Positions 1 to 9,763 are shown, counted from the stretch's first letter. The stretch is 64,000 bases of DNA from Methanosarcina vacuolata Z-761 (GCF_000969905.1 NZ_CP009520.1:3782001-3846000), one strand, 5' to 3'. Notes: generated from the letters alone by a model not told the origin. Translations and numbers: made by a program.

Positions 1-719
1 AAGTTGAAAAGATCACTAAAGCCATCGAGCACAGAGAATACCTGCGGGAGATCGGCCTGCATGATATCGGAAAACTCCTGTTTGTCGGACCTCCCGGAAC
101 CGGAAAGACCTCAGTTGCCCGTGCACTTTCAGAACGGCTTTCAATCCCGTTTGTTGAGGTCAAACTCTCCATGATAACAGACCAGTATCTTGGTGAGACT
201 GCAAAGAATATTGACAGAGTCTTTTTGCTTGCAAAGAAACTGAATCCCTGCATCCTTTTCATAGATGAGCTCGATTTCGTAGCAAAAGCAAGGACGTCTG
301 ACGAGAACGCTGCCATCAAGCGAGCAGTAAATACCCTCCTAAAGGCCATAGATGAAATCAGCCTTGTGGACCACGGAGTTCTTCTGATTGCCGCGACCAA
401 CCACCCTCGCATGCTTGATAGTGCAGCCTGGAGACGTTTTGATGAGATTGTTCATTTCCCCCTCCCTGACCTTGAGATGCGTAAAGATATACTAAATATA
501 GTAACCCGACACATCGAAGGGGATTATGACACAGGAGAAATTGCAGAATTAACAGACGGCTATTCAGGTTCGGACCTGCGTGTAGTTATAAGGGAAGCCG
601 TCCTGGGTGCTCTTCTCGAAGAGCGTAAAAAACTTACACAGCAGGACCTGCTGGACGCTGTAGACTCTTTCAATGAGAGAGCTGGCCTCAAGTCTGAAGA
701 GTACGAAAGGAAGAAGTAA
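1..719 (+). CDS. AAA-family ATPase, C-terminal part (5' end outside window)
   Basis: The frame is open from base 3, so the N-terminus lies upstream of the window. The visible part starts inside the AAA module: Walker A GPPGTGKT is encoded near base 92, Walker B with ILFIDELD near base 256, then a sensor-1 region (IAATNHP) and an arginine-finger-like RRFD. The C-terminal helical lid contains GYSGSDLR, typical of classical AAA proteins of the FtsH, CDC48 or proteasomal-ATPase type. It hydrolyses ATP to remodel or unfold a protein; the substrate cannot be told. It ends one base before the next start codon, so the two genes are probably co-transcribed. It could be a CDC48-like or a stand-alone AAA protein; the missing N-terminus decides this. 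Confidence 0.9.
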   Translation, partial: VEKITKAIEHREYLREIGLHDIGKLLFVGPPGTGKTSVARALSERLSIPFVEVKLSMITDQYLGETAKNIDRVFLLAKKLNPCILFIDELDFVAKARTSDENAAIKRAVNTLLKAIDEISLVDHGVLLIAATNHPRMLDSAAWRRFDEIVHFPLPDLEMRKDILNIVTRHIEGDYDTGEIAELTDGYSGSDLRVVIREAVLGALLEERKKLTQQDLLDAVDSFNERAGLKSEEYERKK

Positions 720-720
720 G

Positions 721-1461
721 ATGAGGCTAACACTGCTTGGGACCGGCGATGCTGTCGGAACTCCTAAAATTGGATGTAAGTGCCCTGCCTGCGAAGACGC
801 CCGAAAAGGTGGAAAGAGCCAGCGCCTTCGTTTTTCTATCCTTGTAGAGTCCGAGAAGGGCAAGATCCTCATTGACACCAGCCCTGATCTAAGGCAACAA
901 TTTATCAAACAAAACCTGTCCTGTATAGATGGAGTGATCTGGACACACGGACATTATGACCATTACTCCGGATTTGGAGAGTTCTACAGGGTTCAAAATA
1001 AGGTTGATGTTTATGGGGTTCAGGAAAATATTGAATACATAAATCAGTTCGTTTACTTCCTGAAACCCAGGTATCATTATGTGAAGCTCTATGAGCCCTT
1101 CGAACTAATCGGGCTGCGGTTCACTCTTTTTAAGGTCACCCACCCTCCTGTAGAGGTTCCTACAGGGGTTATAATCCGTGAAGGTGATAAAAAAGTAGTG
1201 ATTACAGGAGATACAAACTCAGAAATTCCCGAAGCCAGCCTGGAGCTTATGAAAAATCCGGATCTTCTGATTGCCGATGCTATAGTGCCGCCAAATATTC
1301 ATATTAAAAAACACATGAACTCCGAAGAGGCCATGGCACTTGCAGAGCAGCTCAATGCAAAAAAAATAGCTTTGATCCATCTCAGTCATTTATTTCGTCC
1401 TCATCATATCGAATCCTTATTTTTACCCCTTGGATACGACGGGCAGGTTTTTGAGTTTTAA
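721..1461 (+). CDS. Metallo-beta-lactamase-fold hydrolase, PhnP-like
   Basis: I chose ATG 721 over an in-frame ATG at 673 because the protein then begins directly with the family opening MRLTLLGTGDAVGTP and has the purine-rich stretch AGGAAG just upstream, at the end of the ATPase gene. The zinc motif HGHYDH is at residues 76-81, and a CxCxxC cluster (C19, C21, C24) matches the structural zinc site of PhnP-type phosphodiesterases. Later ligands are seen in GDTN and in a C-terminal HLSH. PhnP family members cleave cyclic phosphodiesters such as phosphoribosyl 1,2-cyclic phosphate, but no phosphonate genes are near, so the substrate is unknown. 246 residues, normal for the family. Confidence 0.85.
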   Translation: MRLTLLGTGDAVGTPKIGCKCPACEDARKGGKSQRLRFSILVESEKGKILIDTSPDLRQQFIKQNLSCIDGVIWTHGHYDHYSGFGEFYRVQNKVDVYGVQENIEYINQFVYFLKPRYHYVKLYEPFELIGLRFTLFKVTHPPVEVPTGVIIREGDKKVVITGDTNSEIPEASLELMKNPDLLIADAIVPPNIHIKKHMNSEEAMALAEQLNAKKIALIHLSHLFRPHHIESLFLPLGYDGQVFEF

Positions 1462-1619
1462 AAATTTTTAAAACATTGTAATTATCACTTTATATTTTGT
1501 CTAAAATTCCTGTTTAAATTGATCCGGGATATTTCTTTAACACGATCTTTGTTTAACACGATCTTTCTTTTTATTATCCTTATGTTAGATCTATATATTC
1601 TGGATCCCAAAAACCATTA

Positions 1620-3008
1620 ATGAACACTAAACGTATTCGGCCTATCCTATCCGGGAAACCAGGTAAAGGACCGGTTGCTTACTGGATGAGCCGTGACCAG
1701 AGGGTGGAGGACAACTGGGCTCTTCTTTTTGCCCGAAAAATAGCATTTGAAGCCGATGTGCCTGTTTTTGTGGTCTTTTGTCTGGTAGATAGATTTCTGG
1801 GAGCTACAAGAAGAAAATATGAGTTTATGCTCAGAGGGCTGCAGGAAGTTGAAGCTACCCTTGCAAGAAAAAAAATTCCATTCTTTTTCCTTCGAGGAGA
1901 CCCTGAAGAAGAAATTCCAAATTTTATTGAAAAATATGAGATTGGAACTCTTGTTACGGATTTTAGTCCACTTAGAATTAAGAGGACATGGACAGAAAAA
2001 GTCGCATCAGGCATTAAGGTACCCTTCTTTGAGGCGGATGCTCATAACGTCGTTCCCTGCTGGGAAGCTTCTAAAAAGCAGGAATACGCTGCCCATACTT
2101 TCCGTCCTAAGCTCTTAAGGCTCCTTCCTGAATTCCTTACGGAGTATCCTGAGCTTGAAGCAAATACCGAATTTCCTGAAATTGCCGCAAGCTCCGGAAA
2201 ATCGGAAACCTTTTCAGAAGTTCAAAAAAACGGAATTGGAACTCTTATTCCAGGGGAGTTTCTTGAAGAAAAAACCGGTTTTTTACCTGACATCGCGCTT
2301 TTCGAAGCTGGAGAAACAGCTGCAAGAAAAATTATGGATGAATTTCTCACTAATAAGCTTGACTCTTACTCCACCCTGCGAAATGACCCAACTAAAGATG
2401 CCTTATCCAATCTCTCCCCTTATCTGCACTTTGGACAGGTCTCGGCTCAAAGGGTAGCTCTCGAAGTAGAAAAAACAAAAGCTGACCTGGAGTCAAAAAG
2501 AGTATTTCTCGATGAGCTCCTTGTGCGTAAAGAGCTCGCCGATAATTTCTGCTATTATAATCCTTTTTATGATAGTTTTGATGGCTTTCCTGAATGGGCA
2601 AAGAAAACCCTTAACTCTCACCGGCATGATCAAAGAAGTCATATCTTTACACTGGAAGAACTGGAAACAGGGAGGACATACGATCCCCTCTGGAACGCCA
2701 GCCAGATAGAACTCCTCAGAAGAGGGAAAATGCACAGCTATATGCGGATGTACTGGGCAAAGAAGATTCTCGAATGGAGCGAATCGCCCGAAAAAGCCCT
2801 TGAGACTGCAATCTATCTGAATGATAAATACGAACTGGATGGACGAGACCCGAATGGATATGCTGGAATCGCCTGGAGTATTGGAGGGGCTCATGACCGC
2901 GCCTGGCAGGAAAGAGAAATTTTTGGAAAAATCAGATACATGAGTTACGAGGGTAGTAAAAGAAAATTCGATGTTAAATTATATATTGCAAAATATTCGG
3001 CTCTGTAG
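1620..3008 (+). CDS. phr: Class II cyclobutane pyrimidine dimer photolyase
   Basis: The 462-residue protein is a light-dependent repair enzyme that uses reduced FAD to split cyclobutane pyrimidine dimers in DNA. The N-terminal Rossmann-like domain starts with [17 protein letters not shown], the class II photolyase signature, and the FAD-binding C-terminal half carries [17 protein letters not shown] and KIRYMSYEG. It is very similar to the crystallised M. mazei photolyase as I remember it (about 70 percent, estimated by eye). The spacer before it (1462-1619) contains a direct repeat of TTTAACACGATCTTT. It stands alone in orientation and spacing and is probably monocistronic. A second UV-repair enzyme is encoded at 24490-24819. 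Confidence 0.97.
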   Translation: MNTKRIRPILSGKPGKGPVAYWMSRDQRVEDNWALLFARKIAFEADVPVFVVFCLVDRFLGATRRKYEFMLRGLQEVEATLARKKIPFFFLRGDPEEEIPNFIEKYEIGTLVTDFSPLRIKRTWTEKVASGIKVPFFEADAHNVVPCWEASKKQEYAAHTFRPKLLRLLPEFLTEYPELEANTEFPEIAASSGKSETFSEVQKNGIGTLIPGEFLEEKTGFLPDIALFEAGETAARKIMDEFLTNKLDSYSTLRNDPTKDALSNLSPYLHFGQVSAQRVALEVEKTKADLESKRVFLDELLVRKELADNFCYYNPFYDSFDGFPEWAKKTLNSHRHDQRSHIFTLEELETGRTYDPLWNASQIELLRRGKMHSYMRMYWAKKILEWSESPEKALETAIYLNDKYELDGRDPNGYAGIAWSIGGAHDRAWQEREIFGKIRYMSYEGSKRKFDVKLYIAKYSAL

Positions 3009-3303
3009 AAATTCTCAATTATATCTAAACAATTTATACAACTTTTTTGTTTACTTTGCAGTTAAGATTTTAACTTTTCTCGATAGGCCTACAAGCTTAT
3101 TGAAGCTTAAATTTACTTTTTCCTCTATGATTGAAGTGCTTCGTCTGATTCCAGAAGTAGAGCTTAAAATGAATCTATTTCTTTAGATAAACTGGCCTTC
3201 AAACCTACCAATCGGCGGGTAAACATAATTCGCATTAAAGCATTAAGTTAATATTTATCCTGATGTTTTTATTTTAGTGAAAGAATTTATAAGGTGTACA
3301 AGC

Positions 3304-3630
3304 ATGAATCAGAATTACTTTTCTCTGGATAATTATTATAAGTATTTCATAGGTCTTGACGGCATTATACTTACTTTCTTAATAATAAAAAGTTATCCAG
3401 CTGTTGTTAATTTAGCAACAAAAGATAGCTTTTTTATTCTGTTAGTAGGAGCATTTTGCATATTAATTGATAATTGGAATCGAAAATCGATAAAGTACAG
3501 ATTATACGTTGAGCTTTACGAAAACGAGTATCAAGCTATTTCTGACTATAAAGCTGGTAAAGTATTCATAAACTTAATTTTTTATGTAATTTCTATATAT
3601 TTAGTATCTGGCTTATTTGGCGCGCTCTGA
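3304..3630 (+). CDS. Small membrane protein of unknown function
   Basis: No family recognised. ATG 3304 is preferred over GTG 3277 because AAGGTG lies seven bases before it. The 108-residue product has about three hydrophobic segments: near the N-terminus (GLDGIILTFLIIKSY), in the middle (FILLVGAFCILI) and at the C-terminus (FINLIFYVISIYLVSGLFGAL), with a charged cytoplasmic-type loop RKSIKYRLYVELYENEYQ between the last two. Base composition is more AT-rich than the photolyase gene, which fits a small accessory gene. It has no clear operon partner. Confidence 0.55.
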   Translation: MNQNYFSLDNYYKYFIGLDGIILTFLIIKSYPAVVNLATKDSFFILLVGAFCILIDNWNRKSIKYRLYVELYENEYQAISDYKAGKVFINLIFYVISIYLVSGLFGAL

Positions 3631-3856
3631 CACTTGCCAGTGGGACTTTCATGAAGGAATTGATTCATTAGCCCGGGCTTGAGGACAAGGCTTTGATGAG
3701 ATTAAATTCCTTCTCTTCTATCTTTTTTCTTTAAGAAACTCTAATTTTTATATTAGTCACGTATAAATACAAGTACATCTGATTTTAATATAGGGGTTTT
3801 TATATTTCTCCCGGCTATAGAATATAGGAAAATAAAGCAAAAAGGGAGTGATATCT

Positions 3857-4090
3857 ATGGCAGTAAGAAATCCAGTAGATTTGCTCGCACTTATACTTGT
3901 TATAGTGGGCGGATTAAACTGGGGGCTTGTAGGGCTCTTCGACTTTAACCTTGTAGATTATATCTTCGGGGTGGGAAGTACACTTTCGAGAATTGTGTAC
4001 ATAATTGTTGGGCTTGCAGCACTTTATACGATTTATTTCGCTACAAGAGCTGACACGTATCACGCTCGTGAGGCCCCGGTACATCATTAA
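3857..4090 (+). CDS. DUF378 family membrane protein (YuzA-like)
   Basis: ATG 3857 follows GGGAG at good spacing; an upstream GTG at 3848 overlaps that site and is less likely. The 77-residue product reads MAVRNPVDLLALILVIVGG, then LNWGLVGLF and a second hydrophobic segment IVYIIVGLAALYTIYF, the two-helix pattern of DUF378. Members are small integral membrane proteins without known function. The hydrophilic tail ends in a His pair. It has its own upstream spacer and appears monocistronic. Confidence 0.8.
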   Translation: MAVRNPVDLLALILVIVGGLNWGLVGLFDFNLVDYIFGVGSTLSRIVYIIVGLAALYTIYFATRADTYHAREAPVHH

Positions 4091-4729
4091 GCAAAAAGAT
4101 TGGGAAAGCTCCTTTCCAGCGTAATACTGTGAAAGAGATCTTAACCAGCTATGTTTTTTTCAAAAGGCTGGATATGAAATTAAGATAAGGGGTTATTTTT
4201 GCTCCTTTAAAATACTTTATTTTATAAATTTATCCTCATTTCTTTTGTCTTCATAACAGGAGAGTCCAGAGGGCCACGAATACCCCGACCTTTACAGGCT
4301 GTCCGACAATGTAGATGAGATGGATTCTAGTAAATGAGATGATCTCAAAACTCAAAATTACTTTTCTTAATCCTGTATTCTTAATCCTGTATTCTTAACC
4401 CTGTAAAAGATGTTAAATGCAATTTTTTTAGCTAAAAAAGTAATTATAGGCCGTTTATCTGTGTTTAAAGCATTTTCGTTGATTTTGGCAAAACCTCAAA
4501 TTAAATAATTTTTTTACGATAAAAATATAAACCTATTTACGAAATAGATCTTATCGGTACTTCTTGTCAAGTAAATAAAAGTTGGGGGAACAGGAAGAAC
4601 GACTGCGAAAGTATTTGGAAGATTTCAATAACTTCTCGGAACCGATATGACCTTTTATGGCTTTTCGGAGCTAAGAAAAAGCTCAGGCTTTGAGTTATTT
4701 TTACGCATAAAAAGTACACTTTAGAGAGT
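4091..4729. other. Long AT-rich spacer
   Basis: 640 bases without a convincing gene. Only a short, acidic, coding-like tail at 4257-4337 (listed separately) stands out. The right end must contain the promoter of the DUF2298 gene. A short direct repeat of TTAATCCTGTATTC occurs near 4368-4395. Confidence 0.5.
4257..4337 (+). pseudogene. Possible 3' relic of a lost gene
   Basis: Between a TAA just before 4257 and TGA at 4335-4337 the frame reads QESPEGHEYPDLYRLSD and then NVDEMDSSK. This has an acidic, protein-like composition, unlike the AT-rich flanks. There is no start codon or ribosome site. I see it as a possible remnant of a gene tail; chance is not excluded. Confidence 0.2.
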
Positions 4730-6967
4730 GTGTATTTAGAAAGTGTACGTCAAACAACCGATTTTAAAGGGAAGAGTGCAGTGTTAGGTTATCTTCACGT
4801 AATTTTCTGGTTTCTATTTATAGAAATACTGGGCCTGGTTTCCATGCCTCTTGCTGGAATAGCGGGAAATCGGCTTGCTGACAAAGGTTATTCTGCAGCA
4901 AAGACTCTGGGAATAGTGCTCATTACGTACCTGACCTGGCTTTTTTCCTATGTATGGGGTTTTAACAGACATACGATCCTTATTTCAGTATTTCTGCTTT
5001 GCCTTATATCGGGAATTATCTATCGAAAACAAAGGAATTTACCGGAAAAGAAGATCCTGTTGTCAAATGAGTTCGTATTCGCTGCAAGCTTCTTTTTGTT
5101 TCTGCTTATACGTATTTATCTCTCTGAGATCTACAGGCATGAAAAGTTTATGGATTTTGCTTTTTTGAACGCAGTGATGAGAACCTCTTCATTTCCCCCG
5201 GCAGACCCCTGGTTTGCAAGCGGTTCCCTTGATTTTTATTACTATTTCGGATACCTTTCGGTGGGAGTGCCGGGAAAACTACTTTCTGTCGAACCGTCCA
5301 TGCTTTTCAACCTGGCTATTGCGCTCACCTTTGCTCTGTCCTTCAATCTCCTTTTCGGGTTTGGATATAATCTTACTCATGGAAAAATAAGGTATGGACT
5401 TCTTACTGCTTTATCCGTGATCCTGCTGGGAAACTTGCAGGGACTTAAAGAATTCATATCCATGTATCTTACCAGAGAAACTGCACCAATAGAATACTAC
5501 TGGAACAGTTCGAGAGTTATCCCATATACAATAAATGAATTTCCTTATTTCAGTTTCATACACGGAGACCTTCATTCTCACATGCTTGCAATTCCGTTCC
5601 AGCTTCTGGCACTTGCTTTTCTCCTGAACATATATCTCAGGAAAGACAGCAACCGGGTCTTTGAAAGTATACTGGAACTTCTGATTTTTTCAGTATCACT
5701 TGGTTTTTTATTTCCTTCCAATTCCTGGGATTTCCCGATATATCTCAGCCTAACATTTGCAGTTGTTTTTGCTTTTTACTACGGGAATTATATCCACAGT
5801 AGAAGCTTATATATCCACAATAAAAGCCTATCTAGATCCGTTACCGGTTTTCTGGGAACAGTTGTTTCAGTTTTCACTCTCAGCCTTCTTTCATATTTGC
5901 CCTTTTATCTATCATTTAAACCGCAAGCAGCCGGTGGATTTGACTTTGTTCCGCCAGAACTTCGCACAACAATTGGAGAATTCCTGGTCCTTTTCAGTCT
6001 CTTCCTTTTTTTGACCTTTTCTTTCCTCATGACCCGCCTGGAATCCAGAAAAAAAATACAATATTTCATCTTGTGGACTGGAATATCGGCATTTCTTGCC
6101 AGAGAACTGGCTATTTCCCTGCTTGTAATCCTCCTCCCACTACTTGCCCTTTCGCTCTATTCTTTCCTGAAAGACCTTCCTGAGAGAAGCAATGCAGGAT
6201 TCAGCTCGCTTCTGATAGCAATGGCGGCATTCATAGCGATTATCTGTGAAGTTCTCTTTCTCGATGACCCCATTTCCGGGAATTTTGCCCGCATGAATAC
6301 GGTTTTCAAATTTTACATGCATTTATGGGTTTTTCTGGCTATTGCAGCTTCTTATTCCTTCTATCAACTTTATTCCCGCTACAGGTCCTTTCCCGAGAAT
6401 GGTCTTCCTACGAACAGGGTTTATGGAAAAAAAGTCTGGATGTTCTCACTCGTGCTTCTGGTTCTCTCATGCAGTTTCTTTCCTGTAGTAGCTACCTTTA
6501 CGAGAATAGAAGATATGAATGCGAAACCTGCCCTTGACGGCATGGAATACATGAAAGAGCTGGATAGCGGAGATTATGCTGCCATAAAATGGATTCAGGA
6601 AAACCTCAGAGGAATTCCGGTAATACTTGAAGCTTCCTCAGACAACAGCAGTTATCATTATATCTCGCGTGTATCGGCAAATACCGGACTTCCTACGGTT
6701 ATTGGATGGACAAGCCATGAGAGGTTCTGGGGAAGAGACAACGAAGAAATCATGACAAGAATTGAAGACGTAAATGCCATTTACAGTACCGGCAGTATAA
6801 AAAAAGCTCTTGAGCTCATGAATAAATATAACGTAAACTATGTTTATATCGGTCAACTTGAACGGCAGACGTATGATATAAAGACGGATAAGTTCGAGGA
6901 CAAAACTTATTTTGAACCGGTTTACCAGGGTTCAGTCCGGATTTATAAAGTAAAAAAGGGGTTTTGA
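4730..6967 (+). CDS. DUF2298 (archaeal/Chloroflexus YYY) polytopic membrane protein
   Basis: A 745-residue protein with many hydrophobic helices and the diagnostic run DFYYYFGYLSVG (the YYY motif), followed by PYTINEFPYFSFIHGDLHSH, which is typical of DUF2298. The pattern resembles membrane glycosyltransferases of the GT-C fold, and a soluble C-terminal part (residues about 600-745) follows the last helix. GTG 4730 is the first start; GTG 4781, preceded by AAGGGAAG, is an alternative that would remove 17 residues. The next gene, 110 bases downstream on the same strand, is a glycosyltransferase with a flippase-like domain, so a shared role in making or attaching surface glycans is likely but inferred. 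Confidence 0.85.
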   Translation: MYLESVRQTTDFKGKSAVLGYLHVIFWFLFIEILGLVSMPLAGIAGNRLADKGYSAAKTLGIVLITYLTWLFSYVWGFNRHTILISVFLLCLISGIIYRKQRNLPEKKILLSNEFVFAASFFLFLLIRIYLSEIYRHEKFMDFAFLNAVMRTSSFPPADPWFASGSLDFYYYFGYLSVGVPGKLLSVEPSMLFNLAIALTFALSFNLLFGFGYNLTHGKIRYGLLTALSVILLGNLQGLKEFISMYLTRETAPIEYYWNSSRVIPYTINEFPYFSFIHGDLHSHMLAIPFQLLALAFLLNIYLRKDSNRVFESILELLIFSVSLGFLFPSNSWDFPIYLSLTFAVVFAFYYGNYIHSRSLYIHNKSLSRSVTGFLGTVVSVFTLSLLSYLPFYLSFKPQAAGGFDFVPPELRTTIGEFLVLFSLFLFLTFSFLMTRLESRKKIQYFILWTGISAFLARELAISLLVILLPLLALSLYSFLKDLPERSNAGFSSLLIAMAAFIAIICEVLFLDDPISGNFARMNTVFKFYMHLWVFLAIAASYSFYQLYSRYRSFPENGLPTNRVYGKKVWMFSLVLLVLSCSFFPVVATFTRIEDMNAKPALDGMEYMKELDSGDYAAIKWIQENLRGIPVILEASSDNSSYHYISRVSANTGLPTVIGWTSHERFWGRDNEEIMTRIEDVNAIYSTGSIKKALELMNKYNVNYVYIGQLERQTYDIKTDKFEDKTYFEPVYQGSVRIYKVKKGF

Positions 6968-7075
6968 GTTTTCGGTTTTTAGGGGGAACCTTAAACTCAG
7001 AGTTATATAAAAATCTATTTATACAAATCGTAGATTCGCTCCCAATAATGGAATGAAAATAGAGGGGTCTTATCC

Positions 7076-8815
7076 ATTACCAGCGTATCGGTGGTTTTAC
7101 CAGCTTATAACGAGGCAGCGAATATCGAGAAAGCGGTCTTAGTTACAGCAGAGACACTTTTTAAAACAACTGATCAGTTTGAGATTATCATAGCAGAAGA
7201 TGGCAGCACGGACGGTACAGACCGGATGGCTTCCGGGCTTGCGGAGCAGTATGCTTATGTTGTCCACCTGCATTCGGATAAACGGCAGGGCCGGGGAAAA
7301 GCTCTTAACCGGGCTTTTAAGGCCGCTTCAGGAGAAGTCCTCTGCTATATTGATGTGGACCTTGCGACAGATATGAGGCATCTGGAAAAACTTATCAGGG
7401 CTGTGAGCACGGAAGGCTATGATTTTGCTACAGGCTCAAGAATGATGCCTGAAAGCGATGCAAAAAGACCTTTTAAGCGGGAGTTTGCAAGCAAGGGATA
7501 TAATTTTCTTGTGAGGCTTTTTCTGCGTTCAAAACTCTATGACCACCAGTGTGGTTTTAAGGCTTTCAGGAGGGAAGCTCTCTTTGAACTTCTCGATGAG
7601 GTCGAGAATGACCACTGGTTCTGGGATACTGAAGTACTTGTCAGAGCCCAGCATAAAGGATATAGGGTAATAGAATTTCCGGTTTGCTGGAGACATGGAG
7701 GGTCAAGCAAGGTTAATCTGGCAAAAGATGTCAAAGGAATGGGGTCCGAGATATTCCGGCTCTGGAGGGAACTCTCATTCCCGCTCGAAGTTTCAGGAAA
7801 AGGAAAAGTCTTTTTAACAACTGCCCTTGCAATTCTGATCCTTGCATTTGTTGCAACCTTCCTGGGTGCATCCGATATTCTGGAAAATGTAAAGCAAGCG
7901 TCCTTCAGGACTCTGGTTCTAGCCTCTCTGGTGTACTGTGTTTCCTGGCCTTTAAGAGGAGTTCGCTTCCAGCAGATCCTTAAGAGACTTGGAAATCAAT
8001 ACGGGCTTGGATTTCTTACAGGCAGCATTTTTATCAGCCAATCTGCAAATGTAATTCTTCCGGCACGGATAGGAGACCTGAGCAGGATGTATATCCTGAA
8101 AAAAAGCAAGGACCTTGCCTTTACAACTAGCTTCTCCTCGATAACAGTAGAAAGAGTCTTTGATATAGTTGCAATAACTTCCATTGCAATACTTGCGTCT
8201 TCAGGTGCTGCATCCCATTTTGAACTTGCCCCCTGGATGGAATCCCTGATAAAGCTGTCCGGACTTGCAGTAGTGCTTTTTTTCTTAATTCTCTTTATTG
8301 TGTCTTTCCGAGAAGGCAACACAAGAAAAAGATTGGAAATGAAAAAATCCCAGAATGGGACCTCTGGAAAGATAAAGAGTTTTGCCTCTACTTTATTACA
8401 TCAGATGAGCGTCGTTGCCGTACGTCCGAGCTCGTTTCTGGCAGTAACCGTCTCTTCTCTTCTTATATGGGGAATAGATATATTCACCTGTTTCCTTGTC
8501 CTTAAATCTTTTCCGACAGTCGCCGAAAGCGTCTCGTCCACATATATGATATCCCTGATTTTTCTGGCTGTAGCCCTGGGAAATATTGCAAAAATCTTTC
8601 CGATAACACCTGGAGCCATAGGAACATATGAAGTTGCCCTTACTGCAGTTTTCGGGCTTGGAGGAATCGAACCGGAAATAGGATTTACGGTTGCCGTACT
8701 TGATCATATTATAAAAAATTCAATTACTTTGATAGGAGGCGGTCTCGCTCTCTCTGAGCTCGGACTCAGGTGGAGAGAAGTGCTTTGTACTGATAAAGAT
8801 GTTTTGAAAGGGTAA
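7076..8815 (+). CDS. GT2 glycosyltransferase fused to AglD/LPG-synthase-like membrane domain
   Basis: Residues up to about 230 form a GT-A fold dolichol-phosphate-sugar synthase: VLPAYNEA, EDGSTDGT, CYIDVDLATD (DxD) and GSRM. The rest carries about eight helices of the UPF0104 (lysylphosphatidylglycerol synthetase-like) type with SVTVERVFD-like and TPGAIGTYE motifs. Archaeal AglD has this same architecture. The start is a problem: the first ATG/GTG/TTG in frame is GTG 7091, which cuts into the first beta strand (SVSVVLP). The only ribosome site, AGAGGGG at 7061-7067, points to ATT 7076. ATG 7053 lies in another frame and would join the gene if the GGGG run had one more G. The function is probably a glycan-lipid step together with the DUF2298 protein. 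Confidence 0.85.
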   Translation: MTSVSVVLPAYNEAANIEKAVLVTAETLFKTTDQFEIIIAEDGSTDGTDRMASGLAEQYAYVVHLHSDKRQGRGKALNRAFKAASGEVLCYIDVDLATDMRHLEKLIRAVSTEGYDFATGSRMMPESDAKRPFKREFASKGYNFLVRLFLRSKLYDHQCGFKAFRREALFELLDEVENDHWFWDTEVLVRAQHKGYRVIEFPVCWRHGGSSKVNLAKDVKGMGSEIFRLWRELSFPLEVSGKGKVFLTTALAILILAFVATFLGASDILENVKQASFRTLVLASLVYCVSWPLRGVRFQQILKRLGNQYGLGFLTGSIFISQSANVILPARIGDLSRMYILKKSKDLAFTTSFSSITVERVFDIVAITSIAILASSGAASHFELAPWMESLIKLSGLAVVLFFLILFIVSFREGNTRKRLEMKKSQNGTSGKIKSFASTLLHQMSVVAVRPSSFLAVTVSSLLIWGIDIFTCFLVLKSFPTVAESVSSTYMISLIFLAVALGNIAKIFPITPGAIGTYEVALTAVFGLGGIEPEIGFTVAVLDHIIKNSITLIGGGLALSELGLRWREVLCTDKDVLKG

Positions 8816-9156
8816 CTACCACCTGGGTAAAGACCAGCTGGCTTCTTGATTCACATATGGCCATATGGCCATCTACACCTCCAAAGAGCTTTAGTTCGGA
8901 CCTCACTGGCCCTATTGAGCTATTTTTCCATTTGTCCGTTAAGGCTTTACACGAAAACAATCTGGTACAGCATATTTATAAAAAAATAACAAGAGTAAAC
9001 AGGATAATGTAAATCTGATCTGAATATTTAAACCAGAGAAACTAAGAAAAATCTGACACTTAAACTGGAGAATCTAAGAAATAAATGAAGCATTAAACAC
9101 AAGAAATTAAAATAATAACCACATGCTTTATTTGAACTAATGGTTAAGTGGAAGAA
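8816..9156. other. Spacer with overlapping CATATGGCC repeats
   Basis: 340 bases with no gene. At about 8855-8873 the short unit CATATGGC occurs twice in a row, making an almost palindromic patch (ATATGGCCATAT). The region near 9040-9120 is AT-rich and holds the arsR promoter, although I cannot place a clear TATA box. Confidence 0.4.
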
Positions 9157-9513
9157 ATGTCTGAGAAAAAAATAATTGAAGTAAAGGATGCATATTGTCT
9201 TCCGGAGGACGTGCTTGATGCCGTGCATGCGGCAATGAATGAGGATGTGGGAGAAATCGGTAGCCTGTTTAAGATACTTTCAGATCCCACCCGCCTCAGG
9301 ATTCTTAAAGCCCTTGAAGTCCAGAGTCTCTGTGTCTGTGTCCTTGTGGAATGTACGGACCAGCAGCATTCAGCTCTTTCCTATCATCTTAAACTGTTAA
9401 AAGAAGCGGGCCTGGTGAACTCGCGAAGAGAACGGAGTTTTCAGATTTATGAACTCACAGAGTTCGGAAACCTGCTCCTGAAGCATATTGAAAATCACTT
9501 TGAAAAAGCTTAA
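9157..9513 (+). CDS. ArsR/SmtB-family winged-helix repressor
   Basis: The 118-residue protein has the ArsR core LFKILSDPTRLRILKAL (residues 37-53) and the recognition-helix region HSALSYHLKLLKEAGLV. Cys59, Cys61 and Cys66 (SLCVCVLVEC) match the ELCVCD metal or metalloid sensor site, and Cys14 could be a further ligand. It most likely represses a promoter until it binds As(III), Cd or a similar soft metal, or responds to redox. ATG 9157 is chosen over GTG 9148 because GTGGAAG precedes it. No transporter gene is adjacent, so the target is unclear; the tandem array at 9549-9763 follows immediately. Confidence 0.9.
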   Translation: MSEKKIIEVKDAYCLPEDVLDAVHAAMNEDVGEIGSLFKILSDPTRLRILKALEVQSLCVCVLVECTDQQHSALSYHLKLLKEAGLVNSRRERSFQIYELTEFGNLLLKHIENHFEKA

Positions 9514-9548
9514 AAATAGAAATCAAGAGGAATTTAGTATCCTCTTTG

Positions 9549-9763
9549 AAATCTTTTCTATCTAGAAATCTTTTCTATCTAGAAATCTTTTCTATCTAGA
9601 AATCTTTTCTATCTAGAAATCTTTTCTATCTAGAAATCTTTTCTATCTAGAAATCTTTTCTATCTAGAAATCTTTTCTATCTAGAAATCTTTTCTATCTA
9701 GAAATCTTTTCTATCTAGAAATCTTTTCTATCTAGAAATCTTTTCTATCTAGAAATCTTTTCT
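9549..9763. repeat. 17-bp tandem repeat, 12.6 copies
   Basis: Twelve identical copies of AAATCTTTTCTATCTAG run from 9549 to 9752, followed by an 11-base partial copy. I see no mismatch between copies, so the array is young or is kept homogeneous. Each junction creates TCTAGA. It sits between the convergent arsR and nikR genes, so it may lie in both 3' untranslated regions. There are no spacers, so it is not a CRISPR array. Confidence 0.97.

Noticed and set aside
8845-8880. CATATGGCCATATGGCC patch as an operator for the neighbouring genes
   Set aside because: It is far from both start codons, only partly symmetric, and occurs in the 3' region of the GT2 gene.
9549-9763. CRISPR array
   Set aside because: The copies are contiguous with no spacers, and the 17-base unit is too short; the same holds for the 35-bp array at 20611-20820.
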